DNA of 64,000 nucleotides from Pseudomonas sp. Fl4BN1 (lineage in GTDB: Bacteria > Pseudomonadota > Gammaproteobacteria > Pseudomonadales > Pseudomonadaceae), in NCBI RefSeq assembly GCF_009908285.1, contig NZ_JAAARM010000018.1, forward strand, positions 62,001 to 126,000. Direction: 5' to 3'. Positions within the stretch are counted from its first letter, which is position 1, and every line of letters starts with the position of its first letter. The position numbers and the translations under genes are program-made. Positions 15,879 through 25,388 of the stretch are shown here, piece by piece. The notes beneath the pieces were generated by a model. The model saw only the letters and a program-made list of their open reading frames with translations. It did no database searches and was not told the origin of the DNA.

Positions 15879-17402
15879 ATGAGCGTGAGCAGTGCGACAC
15901 CCCGCACAGGGAAAACCGCGTCAAATTCGATACGATTATTGATCCTGGCCAGCACGCTGATCGTCGCGGCCATTCTCAGCATCGTCACCTACCTGTTGAT
16001 CCGTGAACACGCCGCCGCCGAGCAGGCGGCGACCCGTGCCGCGAGCAACATCGTGCAACTGATCGATGCCGACGTATTGCGCAACGTAGAACTCTACGAT
16101 CTGTCGCTCAAAGGCCTGATCAGCGCAGCACAGCGCAGCGACCTGAGGGGCATCTCCGCACCCATTCGCCATCTGACGCTCTTCGACCGCGCTACCGCTG
16201 CGCCCTACAAAGGCGACATCCTGCTGCTGGATAAACACGGTGATGTGCTCGCCGACTCGGCATCGGTGGTGCCGCGCACCGGCAATTTCGCTGATCGCCA
16301 GTACTTTCAATCCCATGTCGACAATCCCGACCCTGGAATGATGATCAGCCCTCCGTTTCGCGCCCGTACTGCCGAACAGGACTGGCGCATCAGCTTCAGC
16401 CGCCGACTCAGCGGCGAAAACGGCGAGTTCATCGGCGTGGCCGAGGCGGCCATGCGCTTGAGCTATTTCAACCAACTGTTCAAGAGTCTCGACATCGGCC
16501 GCAACGGCACGATCAATCTGATCAGCCGCGACGGCATTCTGTTGGCTCAGCAGCCGCCCCTGGCAGACGACCTGATTGGCAAGGACTTCAGCCAGCGTCC
16601 CAACTTCATGCGCATTCTGCGTGAAGGCAATGGCAGCTTCAGTAGCATCTCCAGCGTTGACCAGACTCAGCGGCTGTACACTTTTTCCCAGGTCGGCGAC
16701 CTACCGCTGATCGTGATTGTCGCGCTGTCCACCGATGAGGTCTTCAGTGCATGGCAGCGCACCGCACTGCTGATCAGCGGTGCCACCGGGGTGCTGTGCA
16801 TCGCCCTGCTCTGGCTGACCTGGCTATTGTGCCGCGAACTGCGGCGCCGGCAGAGTGCCGAGCAGAAATTGGCGCGCCTGGCCGCCATCGATGCCCTCAC
16901 CGGCCTGGCCAATCGCCGTACCCTGGACCAGACCCTAAACAGTGAATGGGCTCGGGCTCGGCGCTCATTCCAGCCGCTGTCGCTGCTGATGATCGATATC
17001 GATCACTTCAAGGCCTTCAACGACCGCTTTGGCCACCCGCTGGGGGACCAGGCATTGCGTGTGGTAGCGCAGAACATTGGCGCTTGCACGGGACGTCCAA
17101 CGGACCTTGCGGCCCGCTACGGTGGCGAAGAGTTTGCAGTGATTCTTCCCGGCACCGATACCGCCGGCGCTTCAGTGCTCGCCGAGAAGATCCGTGCCCG
17201 CATCGAAGCCTTGCCGGCGGTCAGCGAACAGGCCTCACCCTTGACAGTGAGCATCGGCATCAACACTTGGTCGGGCAATCCCGACATCAGTCTCGACGAA
17301 TGGATCAGCAACGCCGACAAGGCGCTGTATCAGGCCAAGTACAGCGGTCGTAACCGGGTGGTTTCCAATATGTCCCAGAGCGCCGCCAAGCGCAGCGCCT
17401 GA
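15879..17402 (+). CDS. Membrane diguanylate cyclase with Cache sensor and GGDEF domain
   Basis: Makes cyclic di-GMP from two GTP. The N-terminus has TM1 (LLILASTLIVAAILSIVTYL), then a periplasmic double-Cache-type sensor (about 50-290), TM2 (LLISGATGVLCIALLWLTWL) and a GGDEF domain (about 335-500). The active-site motif reads GGEEF, which is catalytically competent. The inhibitory I-site RxxD (RPTD) sits five residues before it, so product feedback is expected. Length 507 is usual for this layout. No EAL domain. It is alone, convergent with lpxC. The ligand of the Cache domain is unknown; amino or carboxylic acids are common for the fold. Start ATG 15879 is preceded by a weak ribosome site. 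Confidence 0.92.
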   Translation: MSVSSATPRTGKTASNSIRLLILASTLIVAAILSIVTYLLIREHAAAEQAATRAASNIVQLIDADVLRNVELYDLSLKGLISAAQRSDLRGISAPIRHLTLFDRATAAPYKGDILLLDKHGDVLADSASVVPRTGNFADRQYFQSHVDNPDPGMMISPPFRARTAEQDWRISFSRRLSGENGEFIGVAEAAMRLSYFNQLFKSLDIGRNGTINLISRDGILLAQQPPLADDLIGKDFSQRPNFMRILREGNGSFSSISSVDQTQRLYTFSQVGDLPLIVIVALSTDEVFSAWQRTALLISGATGVLCIALLWLTWLLCRELRRRQSAEQKLARLAAIDALTGLANRRTLDQTLNSEWARARRSFQPLSLLMIDIDHFKAFNDRFGHPLGDQALRVVAQNIGACTGRPTDLAARYGGEEFAVILPGTDTAGASVLAEKIRARIEALPAVSEQASPLTVSIGINTWSGNPDISLDEWISNADKALYQAKYSGRNRVVSNMSQSAAKRSA

Positions 17403-17414
17403 TTCTTGCGGCAT

Positions 17415-17444
17415 AAAAAAAGGCCATCCGGGGGGATGGCCTTC
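17415..17444 (-). terminator. Rho-independent terminator of the dcw cluster (after lpxC)
   Basis: On the minus strand AAGGCCATCC, a CCCC loop and GGATGGCCTT are followed by a run of T. There is no T run on the plus side, so it serves lpxC rather than the diguanylate cyclase. Confidence 0.9.
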
Positions 17445-17470
17445 AAAAACAAAAGGAAAGAGAGAGTAAC

Positions 17471-18382
17471 TTACACGGCCGCAACGGGACGCATGTAAGA
17501 GATCGGTGCAGTGCTGGCGTCTTCGAAGGTCACGACTTCCCAGGCATCTTTCTGCTCAATCAACTTGCGCAGGAGCTGGTTGTTCAGTGCGTGGCCCGAC
17601 TTGAAGCCTTTGAACTCACCTATCAGGCTGTTGCCCAGCAGGTAGAGGTCACCAATTGCATCCAGGATCTTGTGCTTGACGAATTCGTCTTCGTAGCGAA
17701 GACCGTCTTCATTCAGTACGCCATCCGAATCGACCACAATGGCGTTTTCCACGCTGCCACCGAGTGCGAGGTTGTGCTTGCGCAGGTACTCGATATCACT
17801 CATGAAACCAAAGGTACGGGCGCGACTGACTTCTTTTACAAACGAAGTACTGGAGAAGTCCACGCTTGCGCTTTGGGTGCGGTCACGGAAAACCGGGTGA
17901 TCGAAATCGATCTCGAAGCTCACTTTAAAACCATCGAAAGGCACGAAAGTGGCGCGCTTGTCGCCGTCTTCCACGGTCACTTCACGAAGGATGCGGATGA
18001 ACTTTTTAGCTGCGTCCTGTTCTTCGAGGCCAGCAGATTGAATCAGGAATACGAAGGGTCCGGCGCTACCATCCATGATCGGGACTTCAGACGCGGAGAG
18101 CTCGACGTAGGCGTTATCGATGCCCAGGCCAGCCATGGCCGAGAGCAAGTGCTCCACCGTGTCTACTTTGACGTCACCGTTGACCAACGTGGTCGACATC
18201 GTGGTTTCGCCAACATTTTCCGCGCGAGCAGGAATCTGCACCACAGGGTCCAGGTCGGCACGACAAAACACAATGCCGGTGTCGACAGGCGCAGGCTTGA
18301 GGGTCAGGTAAACCTTCTCCCCGGAATGCAGGCCTACACCTGTGGCACGGATAATATTCTTCAGGGTGCGTTGTTTAATCAT
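17471..18382 (-). CDS. lpxC: UDP-3-O-acyl-N-acetylglucosamine deacetylase LpxC
   Basis: Zinc enzyme for the committed step of lipid A synthesis, removing acetate from UDP-3-O-acyl-GlcNAc in the cytoplasm. At 303 residues it is full length. Zinc ligands are seen in DTVEHLLSAMAGLGI and HKILDAIGD, and the catalytic His region in FKSGHALNNQLL. The start MIKQRTLKNIIRATGVGLHSG is conserved. It is the last gene of the dcw cluster, 112 bases after ftsZ, and is followed by a terminator. The gap holds a TATTAT-like -10 on the minus strand, so lpxC may also have its own promoter. LpxC level is usually set by proteolysis in enterobacteria; nothing here shows that. Confidence 0.98.
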   Translation of the reverse strand: MIKQRTLKNIIRATGVGLHSGEKVYLTLKPAPVDTGIVFCRADLDPVVQIPARAENVGETTMSTTLVNGDVKVDTVEHLLSAMAGLGIDNAYVELSASEVPIMDGSAGPFVFLIQSAGLEEQDAAKKFIRILREVTVEDGDKRATFVPFDGFKVSFEIDFDHPVFRDRTQSASVDFSSTSFVKEVSRARTFGFMSDIEYLRKHNLALGGSVENAIVVDSDGVLNEDGLRYEDEFVKHKILDAIGDLYLLGNSLIGEFKGFKSGHALNNQLLRKLIEQKDAWEVVTFEDASTAPISYMRPVAAV

Positions 18383-18494
18383 GGCTTGGGCCGCTTCAGC
18401 GCAAATTGCGAACTGGTATCAACAAAGGCTGGCGATAATAGCAGACCATGCCTTTGCTGAACACCAATCACCCTAATACCCCTGATACATTCCA

Positions 18495-19688
18495 TCAATC
18501 GGCCTGGCGACGCAGGAATGCCGGGATGTCCAGGTAGTCCAGATCATCTTGCGGATTCAGCTTCGCCGCGGTCGCCGCGTTCGACTGTGCTTGATTGCGC
18601 ATCACGGTCGGACGATCCAGGTCACGGTAGTTCACCGACGGCAGTTCCTGACGAGCAGTAACTGGCGCTTGCGACTGCGCGGACATGGAGGTCTGAACGG
18701 TGTTGTCGATGACCTTTACAGGCTTCTCGATTTTCGCGCCCAGGCCGGTGGCCACTACGGTTACATGCAACTCGTCACGCATATCCGGATCGATAACGGT
18801 ACCGACCTTGACCATGGCGTGCTCGGAAGCGAAGGCTTCGATGATGCTACCCACGTCGGAGTACTCACCCAAGGACAGGTCAGGACCGGCGGTGATGTTC
18901 ACCAGGATGCCGCGTGCACCTTCCAGGTTCACGTCTTCCAGCAACGGGTTGCGGATCGCCGCTTCAGTGGCTTCACGCGCACGGTTCGGACCGCTGGCGC
19001 AGCCAGTGCCCATCATCGCCATGCCCATTTCGCTCATCACGGTACGTACGTCGGCAAAGTCGACGTTGATCATGCCCGGACGCTTGATGATGTCGGAAAT
19101 ACCGCGAACGGCACCGGCCAACACGTCGTCTGCCTTGGCGAAAGCCGACAGCAGGCTGGCGTCCTTGCCGAGGATGGTCAGCAGCTTCTCGTTGGGAATG
19201 GTGATCAACGAGTCGACGCTTTCGCTCAGCGCGCGAATGCCTTCATCGGCAATCTGCATGCGCTTGCGGCCTTCGAACGGGAACGGACGAGTCACCACCG
19301 CAACGGTGAGGATCCCCATTTCCTTGGCCACTTCAGCAATGATTGGCGCCGCACCGGTACCGGTACCGCCACCCATGCCAGTGGTGATGAACACCATGTT
19401 GGTGCCCGCCAGAACCTCGGCAATACGCTCGCGGTCTTCCAGCGCGGCCTGACGGCCGACTTCAGGATTGGCACCCGCACCCAGGCCCTTGGTCACACCG
19501 GTGCCCAGTTGCAGGATGGTTTTCGCACCAATGCTTTTCAGTGCTTGAGCATCCGTGTTGGCGCAGATGAACTCGACGCCTTCGATGTTGCTCTTGACCA
19601 TGTGATTGACTGCGTTGCCGCCGCCACCGCCAACACCGATAACCTTGATTACCGGACTTTGCGGGATGTTGTCTACGAGTTCGAACAT
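18495..19688 (-). CDS. ftsZ: Cell-division GTPase FtsZ
   Basis: Tubulin-like GTPase that forms the Z ring at midcell. 397 residues with the tubulin signature GGGTGTGAAP, the opening IKVIGVGGGGGNAVNHM, the T7 loop region with NVDFADVRTVM and a conserved C-terminal tail (LDYLDIPAFLRRQAD) that binds FtsA and ZipA. GGAGAGG lies shortly before the ATG. It follows ftsA after an 81-base gap that carries short repeats, so an internal promoter or RNA processing is possible. Confidence 0.99.
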   Translation of the reverse strand: MFELVDNIPQSPVIKVIGVGGGGGNAVNHMVKSNIEGVEFICANTDAQALKSIGAKTILQLGTGVTKGLGAGANPEVGRQAALEDRERIAEVLAGTNMVFITTGMGGGTGTGAAPIIAEVAKEMGILTVAVVTRPFPFEGRKRMQIADEGIRALSESVDSLITIPNEKLLTILGKDASLLSAFAKADDVLAGAVRGISDIIKRPGMINVDFADVRTVMSEMGMAMMGTGCASGPNRAREATEAAIRNPLLEDVNLEGARGILVNITAGPDLSLGEYSDVGSIIEAFASEHAMVKVGTVIDPDMRDELHVTVVATGLGAKIEKPVKVIDNTVQTSMSAQSQAPVTARQELPSVNYRDLDRPTVMRNQAQSNAATAAKLNPQDDLDYLDIPAFLRRQAD

Positions 19689-19720
19689 TTTCCCTCTCCT
19701 TTCATTTCTCTAGTTTTTCG

Positions 19721-19764
19721 CCTACTGCCTACTGCCTGTTGCTTGAAACTTACTGCTTGAAACT
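19721..19764. repeat. Short imperfect repeats in the ftsA-ftsZ gap
   Basis: CCTACTG occurs twice in tandem (19721-19734) and GCTTGAAACT occurs twice 14 bases apart (19741-19750 and 19755-19764). The sequence style, built of CTTGAA and CTGC words, resembles simple intergenic repeats common in Pseudomonas. It fills half of the gap between ftsA and ftsZ and would lie in the ftsZ leader. Confidence 0.65.
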
Positions 19765-19769
19765 GTTTG

Positions 19770-21029
19770 TCAAAAATTGCCTTGTACCCAGCTCTTGATG
19801 CGATCGAGCAAGGCGGCCTTGGGTTCGTCGTTGCTGTAGCTGTCGCGACTGCCGATGCCGGAGAACGAGATACCGTCGGACTGTTTCTGCAGTCCGTACA
19901 GCAGCAAGCCAACGCCGGTGGAATAGATCGGGTTGCGCACCACGTCGGACAGGCCCTTGACACTGTGGGGCACGCCCAGGCGAACCGGCATGTGGAAAAT
20001 TTCCTCGGCCAATTCAACTGCGCCTTCCATCTTCGAAGTACCACCGGTGAGCACGATGCCCGCCGGAATCAGGTCTTCGTAGCCACTGCGGCGCAGCTCG
20101 GCCTGGATCAGGGTGAAGAGTTCGTCGTAACGCGGCTCGACCACCTCGGCCAGGGCCTGGCGCGACAGTTCGCGCGGTGGACGATCGCCAACGCTTGGCA
20201 CCTTGATGGTTTCACCGGCACCGGCCAGCTTGGCCAGGGCGCAGGCGTAACGGATCTTGATTTCCTCGGCGTACTGGGTCGGGGTACGCAGGGCCATGGC
20301 GATGTCGTTGGTCACCTGGTCGCCGGCAATCGGGATCACCGCGGTGTGGCGGATCGCGCCTTCGGTGAAGATCGCCATGTCGGTGGTGCCGCCGCCGATG
20401 TCCACCAGGCATACGCCCAGTTCTTTCTCGTCGTCAGTGAGTACCGAGTAGGCCGAGGCCAGTTGCTCGAGGATGATGTCGTCGATTTCCAGGCCACAGC
20501 GACGCACGCACTTCTCGATGTTCTGCGCCGCGTTCACCGCACAGGTCACCACGTGCACCTTGGCTTCCAGGCGTACGCCGGACATGCCCAGGGGCTCGCG
20601 AACGCCTTCCTGGTTATCGATCACGTAATCCTGCGGCAGGGTGTGCAGGACCCGCTGGTCAGCCGGGATCGCCACGGCCTGTGCCGCGTCCAGTACCCGC
20701 TCCAGGTCCGCCGAGCTGACTTCACGGTCGCGGATCGCCACGATGCCGTGGGAGTTGAGGCTGCGAATGTGATTGCCCGCCACACCGACGAACGCCGAGT
20801 GAATACGGCAGCCCGCCATCAGTTGCGCTTCTTCCACCGCACGCTGGATCGACTGCACGGTGGACTCGATGTTCACCACCACGCCCTTCTTCAGGCCGCG
20901 GGAAGGATGGGTGCCGATGCCGACGATTTCCAGCGAGCCATCGGCCGCGACTTCGCCCACCAGCGCCACCACCTTGGAGGTGCCGATATCCAGGCCGACG
21001 ATCATTTTGCCGCTTTGCACATTTGCCAT
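19770..21029 (-). CDS. ftsA: Cell-division protein FtsA
   Basis: Actin-like ATPase that anchors FtsZ to the inner membrane and recruits later divisome proteins. 419 residues with the actin-fold phosphate loop MIVGLDIGTSKVVALVGEV, the second phosphate motif CLVDIGGGTTDMAIF and the adenosine motif GIVLTGGTSKMEGA. The C-terminal end (DRIKSWVQGNF) is the amphipathic membrane-targeting helix. It lies 14 bases downstream of ftsQ. Confidence 0.98.
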   Translation of the reverse strand: MANVQSGKMIVGLDIGTSKVVALVGEVAADGSLEIVGIGTHPSRGLKKGVVVNIESTVQSIQRAVEEAQLMAGCRIHSAFVGVAGNHIRSLNSHGIVAIRDREVSSADLERVLDAAQAVAIPADQRVLHTLPQDYVIDNQEGVREPLGMSGVRLEAKVHVVTCAVNAAQNIEKCVRRCGLEIDDIILEQLASAYSVLTDDEKELGVCLVDIGGGTTDMAIFTEGAIRHTAVIPIAGDQVTNDIAMALRTPTQYAEEIKIRYACALAKLAGAGETIKVPSVGDRPPRELSRQALAEVVEPRYDELFTLIQAELRRSGYEDLIPAGIVLTGGTSKMEGAVELAEEIFHMPVRLGVPHSVKGLSDVVRNPIYSTGVGLLLYGLQKQSDGISFSGIGSRDSYSNDEPKAALLDRIKSWVQGNF

Positions 21030-21043
21030 GGTCCTGCCTCTTC

Positions 21044-21913
21044 TTAATTCTTCGCGACGGCAGGTTGCGCCGTCGTGGGTGCCGCTGGATCGCGCCAGCC
21101 AACGGCGAGGCCGTTGGCGTAGCGCAGATCGATGCGCGCGATGTTCGTAATCTGTTCTTTCAACGTTTTTTCATAAATGGCAATGAAGCGGCGCATCTTC
21201 TCCACCAGATGATCGCGACCCAGCAGCAACTCGATACCCGGGCCGGCACTGCCGGCGCCGGTGGTCAGGAACCAGCTGCCGCGCTCGCGCAGCTCCAGAC
21301 GGGCGATCGAGAAGCCCAGCGGCCGCAGCATCTGGCTCAACACCTGATACTGCTGCATCACTTGCTGCTGGGCCCGCTGCGGCCCGAACAACTGCGGCAA
21401 ATGTTCATAGTTCGCCAGTTCACGCGGAGTGAAGGCCTGGCCCTGGTTGTTCAACAGTGCCTCGTCGCCCCAGCGGGCCACCGGCAGTTGTTCTTCCAGG
21501 CGAATCACCACTTGGTCCGGCCACACCCGACGAACTTCGGCGTGAGCGATCCAGGGCATCTGTTCCAGCTCGGTGCGCATGCTCGCCAGGTCGATGGTGA
21601 AGAAGCTCGCCGCGACGTAAGGCGCGATCCGCTGCTGCACCGCCTGCTGGCTGATGTAGCTCAAGTCCCCCTGCACGGCGATCTTGGTGATCGGCCGGTC
21701 GGCATAGGGCAGCAAACGCTGGGCGCCTTCATAGGTGCCAAACCCCAATGCCACCAGCAACACCGGCCAGAACAGGCTTTTCAGAAAGCCGAAGTTGGCT
21801 TTCGGCAGGCGCACCGACATCGGCTCTTTGGCCACCATTCGGCTGGCACCCCGCGGCACCGGCTTGCGGCCGGGTGCGGGTTGCTGCTGATGACGAAGCG
21901 ACGCGCCTTGCAT
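21044..21913 (-). CDS. ftsQ: Cell-division protein FtsQ
   Basis: Bitopic divisome protein that links FtsB/FtsL with later septal wall enzymes. About 289 residues: a basic cytoplasmic N-terminus, one TM (SLFWPVLLVALGFGTYEGA), then a POTRA domain (about 75-145: ITKIAVQGDLSYISQQAVQQ) and the FtsQ beta domain (VIRLEEQLPVARWGD). I chose ATG 21911-21913 (MQGASLRHQQQ), four bases after the ddlB stop, rather than the longer frame that would run into ddlB. It is followed at 14 bases by ftsA. Confidence 0.95.
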   Translation of the reverse strand: MQGASLRHQQQPAPGRKPVPRGASRMVAKEPMSVRLPKANFGFLKSLFWPVLLVALGFGTYEGAQRLLPYADRPITKIAVQGDLSYISQQAVQQRIAPYVAASFFTIDLASMRTELEQMPWIAHAEVRRVWPDQVVIRLEEQLPVARWGDEALLNNQGQAFTPRELANYEHLPQLFGPQRAQQQVMQQYQVLSQMLRPLGFSIARLELRERGSWFLTTGAGSAGPGIELLLGRDHLVEKMRRFIAIYEKTLKEQITNIARIDLRYANGLAVGWRDPAAPTTAQPAVAKN

Positions 21914-21917
21914 GGAC

Positions 21918-22874
21918 TTAACCTCTCGCCTCAAGACTGGCTGCCAGGATGGCCAATACCAACTGCTGGAAATCCAACCCGGCCGCACGTGCGGCCATTG
22001 GCACCAGACTGTGATCGGTCATGCCTGGAGCAGTGTTCACTTCCAGGAACCAGAACTGCCCCTGAGCGTCCTGCATCACATCGGCACGTGCCCAACCGGC
22101 GATACCGAGTGCCTCACAGGCTTTCGCCGTGAGGTCCATGAGTTCCTGTTCCTTGGAGTGTTCAAGCCCGCACGGGATCCGGTACTGGGTATCGGAAGCC
22201 AGGTACTTGGCGTCGTAGTCGTAAAAAGTGTGGGGAGTGCCCAGAGCGATAGGTGGCAAGACCTGGTCACGCAGGGTCGCGATGGTGAACTCCGGACCTT
22301 GGATCCATTGCTCGACCAACACTTGCGAATCGTAGGTACTGGCCGCCTTCCATGCATCGATCAACTCAGACGCGGAAGTCACCTTGGCCATACCGATACT
22401 GGAGCCTTCATGAGCCGGTTTGACGATCAAAGGCAGGCCCAGTTCCGCCACCGCGGAAATACAGTCGGCCTCGGAGCTCAATACTGCGTGGCGCGGCGTC
22501 GGAATGCCCAGGCTGTGCCACACCTGCTTGGTGCGCAACTTGTCCATGGCCAGGGCCGAAGCGAGGATGCCGCTGCCGGTGTAAGGAATGCCCAGGCACT
22601 CCAGCAGGCCTTGCATGCTGCCGTCTTCACCGCCACGGCCGTGAAGAATAACGAAGGCACGATCGATCTTCTCGCTCAGCAGGCGCTGCAGCAGGTCGTC
22701 GCCGACGTCGATGCCGAAGGCGTTCACACCGCCGCTCTGCAGGGCCTCAAGCACGGCCTGGCCGGACTTCAGCGAGACTTCGCGCTCGGCGCTCTTGCCG
22801 CCATACAGCACGGCAACGCGACCGAAATCACTCGGCTTTACGGTGGAGAACAGGTTGGCGTAGGCAGCAGTCAT
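21918..22874 (-). CDS. ddlB: D-alanine--D-alanine ligase DdlB
   Basis: ATP-grasp ligase that makes the D-Ala-D-Ala dipeptide for the peptidoglycan stem. 318 residues. The N-terminal motif VLYGGKSAEREVSLKSG, the serine loop ILHGRGGEDGSMQG, the ATP-binding PAHEGSSIGM and the metal-binding FLEVNTAPGMT are all present. It overlaps the murC stop by four bases (ATGA), so translation is coupled. A second ddl gene is frequent in Pseudomonas but not in this window. Confidence 0.97.
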   Translation of the reverse strand: MTAAYANLFSTVKPSDFGRVAVLYGGKSAEREVSLKSGQAVLEALQSGGVNAFGIDVGDDLLQRLLSEKIDRAFVILHGRGGEDGSMQGLLECLGIPYTGSGILASALAMDKLRTKQVWHSLGIPTPRHAVLSSEADCISAVAELGLPLIVKPAHEGSSIGMAKVTSASELIDAWKAASTYDSQVLVEQWIQGPEFTIATLRDQVLPPIALGTPHTFYDYDAKYLASDTQYRIPCGLEHSKEQELMDLTAKACEALGIAGWARADVMQDAQGQFWFLEVNTAPGMTDHSLVPMAARAAGLDFQQLVLAILAASLEARG

Positions 22875-24325
22875 TTCGCCCCCTTGCCAGCGGCCACAGC
22901 ACCGGCAAACAGCGGGCTGTTGAGCAGTTTTGGCGCCAGGCCGCCGATATCACCGGCGCCCTGACACAGCAGGATGTCGCCGGCGCGCAGCAACGGCTTG
23001 ACCAGCGGCGCCAGATCGACGCCACGTTCGATGTAGATCGGGTCCAACTGGCCACGTTGACGGATGCTGTGGCACAGCTGGCGGCTATCAGCACCGGGGA
23101 TCGGCTCTTCGCCGGCCGGGTAGACCTCCATCAACAGCAATACGTTGGCATCGGCCAGCACCTGCACGAAGTCGTCGTACAAGTCGCGGGTACGGCTGAA
23201 ACGGTGCGGCTGGTAGACCATCACCAGGCGGCGCTCAGGCCAGCCACCACGCACGGCCTTGATCACGGCCGCAACCTCGGTCGGGTGGTGCCCGTAGTCG
23301 TCCACCAGCATCACGTTGCCGCCTTCCACAGGCAATTCGCCATAGACCTGGAAGCGTCGGCCGACGCCCTGGAAGCCCGACAGCCCCTGAACAATGGCTT
23401 CATCGCTGATGCCTTCGTCAGTGGCGATACAGATAGTCGCCAGGGAGTTCAGCACGTTGTGGTTGCCAGGCATATTCACCGACACGTCCAGCGGCTCGCG
23501 GTCGCGACGCAGCACGGTGAAGAAAGTCTGCATGCCTTGCTGACGAACATTGATGGCGCGCACGTCAGCTTCTTCACTGAAGCCGTAAGTCACGGTCGGA
23601 CGCTTCACCTGCGGCAGGATATCGCGCACCACCGGGTCGTCCAGGCACATCACCGCCAACCCGTAGAATGGCAGGTTGTGCAGGAAATCGACGAAGGTTT
23701 TCTTCAGTTTGTTGAAGTCACCGTCGTAGGTCGCCATATGGTCGGCGTCGATGTTGGTGACTACAGCCACCAGCGGCTGCAGGTGCAGGAAGCTGGCATC
23801 GCTTTCGTCAGCTTCGGCGATCAGGTAGCGGCTGGTGCCCAACTGTGCATTGGTACCGGCAGCATTGAGCCGGCCGCCGATGACGAAGGTCGGGTCCAGG
23901 CCGCCAGCGGCAAAAACCGAGGCCAACAGGCTGGTGGTGGTGGTCTTGCCGTGGGTGCCGGCCACGGCAACGCCGTGACGGTAGCGCATCAGCTCGGCGA
24001 GCATTTCCGCCCGTGGCACCACCGGAATACGTCGTTCCAGAGCAGTAGCGACTTCCGGGTTGGAGGTGTTCACCGCGCTAGACACGACCAATACATCGGC
24101 ATTGGCGGCGTTCTCGGCACGGTGACCGATATAGATATGCGCGCCAAAGGACTCCAGGCGCTCGGTGACCGGCGACGCCTTGAGATCGGAGCCGGACACT
24201 TCATACCCAAGGTTCAGCAGTACTTCGGCGATCCCGCACATACCCACGCCGCCGATGCCGACGAAGTGGATACGACGGATACGGCGCATTTCCGGTTGTG
24301 GCATGGCTTTTTGATTCTCAACCAT
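22871..24325 (-). CDS. murC: UDP-N-acetylmuramate--L-alanine ligase MurC
   Basis: Adds L-Ala to UDP-MurNAc using ATP, the first stem-peptide step. 484 residues with an N-terminal Rossmann-like domain (IHFVGIGGVGMCGIAEVL), the Mur-ligase ATP loop GTHGKTTTTSLLA, and the central and C-terminal Mur domains (VDDYGHHPTEVAAVI, YQPHRFSRT). The start MVENQKAMPQPE lies 8 bases inside the murG end. Same operon as murG and ddlB. Confidence 0.98.
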   Translation of the reverse strand: MVENQKAMPQPEMRRIRRIHFVGIGGVGMCGIAEVLLNLGYEVSGSDLKASPVTERLESFGAHIYIGHRAENAANADVLVVSSAVNTSNPEVATALERRIPVVPRAEMLAELMRYRHGVAVAGTHGKTTTTSLLASVFAAGGLDPTFVIGGRLNAAGTNAQLGTSRYLIAEADESDASFLHLQPLVAVVTNIDADHMATYDGDFNKLKKTFVDFLHNLPFYGLAVMCLDDPVVRDILPQVKRPTVTYGFSEEADVRAINVRQQGMQTFFTVLRRDREPLDVSVNMPGNHNVLNSLATICIATDEGISDEAIVQGLSGFQGVGRRFQVYGELPVEGGNVMLVDDYGHHPTEVAAVIKAVRGGWPERRLVMVYQPHRFSRTRDLYDDFVQVLADANVLLLMEVYPAGEEPIPGADSRQLCHSIRQRGQLDPIYIERGVDLAPLVKPLLRAGDILLCQGAGDIGGLAPKLLNSPLFAGAVAAGKGAK

Positions 24326-25388
24326 GGGCCACCTCCAGACAGATATTCACCACATTCTGGGTGGCATCGGGTTTGGCCAGGCGGCGCGCAGCTTGGGCCA
24401 TGTTGTCGAGTCGTTCTGGTTGCATCAAAACCTCTGTCAGGCGAGCGGCAAGGTCCGCTGCACCAGTCGTTCTTTGCGGCATCAGGAAGGCAGCGCCTTC
24501 ATGTGCCAAATATTCGGCATTGCGGGTCTGGTGATCGTCGATCGCATGGGGCAGAGGCACCAGCATCGAGGGCAGACCGGCGGCAGCCAGTTCACTGACG
24601 GTCAACGCACCTGCGCGACAGACCACCAGATCGGCCCAGCCATAGGCTTGGGCCATGTCTTTGATGAAGGGCTGCACCTGCGCCTCGACGCCGGCGGCGC
24701 GATAGCGCTCTGCAGTGACTTCATCGTGATTTTTACCGGCCTGATGGAACACCTCCGGGCGCAGCTCGGGGGCGACCTGTGCCAGGGCTTCCGGCAGTAG
24801 CTTGTTCAACGGCTCTGCCCCCAGGCTTCCGCCCAGGATCAGCAAACGCGCCTTGCGTCCGGCCAGGGCCTCGCGCGGTGTTTCGAGGAACAGTTCGGTA
24901 CGTACCGGATTGCCCGTGGTGCGGCGACTGCCGGACGCCCCGAAGGTGTCCGGGAAAGCTTCGCAGACTCGGGCGGCCAACGGCACCAGCAGCCGATTGG
25001 CGGTACCGGCCACCGCGTTCTGCTCGTGAACGATTACCGGCACTCCGGACAGCTTGGCGGCAACACCACCAGGGCCGGTCACATAACCGCCAAAACCCAG
25101 CACACAGACCGGCTTCAGTTGACGAATGATCCGCCGGGCCTGGAGCACCGCCTTGATCAACACGAACGGCGCCTTGAGCAGGGACAGCTTGCCCTTGCCC
25201 CGCAGCCCGGTGACGTTGATCAGGTGCAACGGCAGCCCTGCTGCCGGGACCAGGTCGTTCTCGATCCCTCGCGGGGTACCCAGCCAGTGCACGCTGTAGC
25301 CGCGGGCCTGGAACTCGCGAGCGCAAGCCAGCGCCGGGAACACGTGGCCGCCGGTGCCGCCGGCCATGATCAGCACGTTAGCGCCCAT
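24318..25388 (-). CDS. murG: Lipid II synthase MurG
   Basis: Peripheral inner-membrane glycosyltransferase that adds GlcNAc from UDP-GlcNAc to lipid I. 356 residues with glycine-rich loops MAGGTGGHVFPALA and LGFGGYVTGPGG, and the donor-binding part VVCRAGALTVSELAAAGLP. Start at ATG 25386-25388 is set by homology with the conserved MGANVLIMAGGTGG; the longer frame reaches back into ftsW. It overlaps ftsW by 11 bases and murC by 8. Confidence 0.97.
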   Translation of the reverse strand: MGANVLIMAGGTGGHVFPALACAREFQARGYSVHWLGTPRGIENDLVPAAGLPLHLINVTGLRGKGKLSLLKAPFVLIKAVLQARRIIRQLKPVCVLGFGGYVTGPGGVAAKLSGVPVIVHEQNAVAGTANRLLVPLAARVCEAFPDTFGASGSRRTTGNPVRTELFLETPREALAGRKARLLILGGSLGAEPLNKLLPEALAQVAPELRPEVFHQAGKNHDEVTAERYRAAGVEAQVQPFIKDMAQAYGWADLVVCRAGALTVSELAAAGLPSMLVPLPHAIDDHQTRNAEYLAHEGAAFLMPQRTTGAADLAARLTEVLMQPERLDNMAQAARRLAKPDATQNVVNICLEVAHG

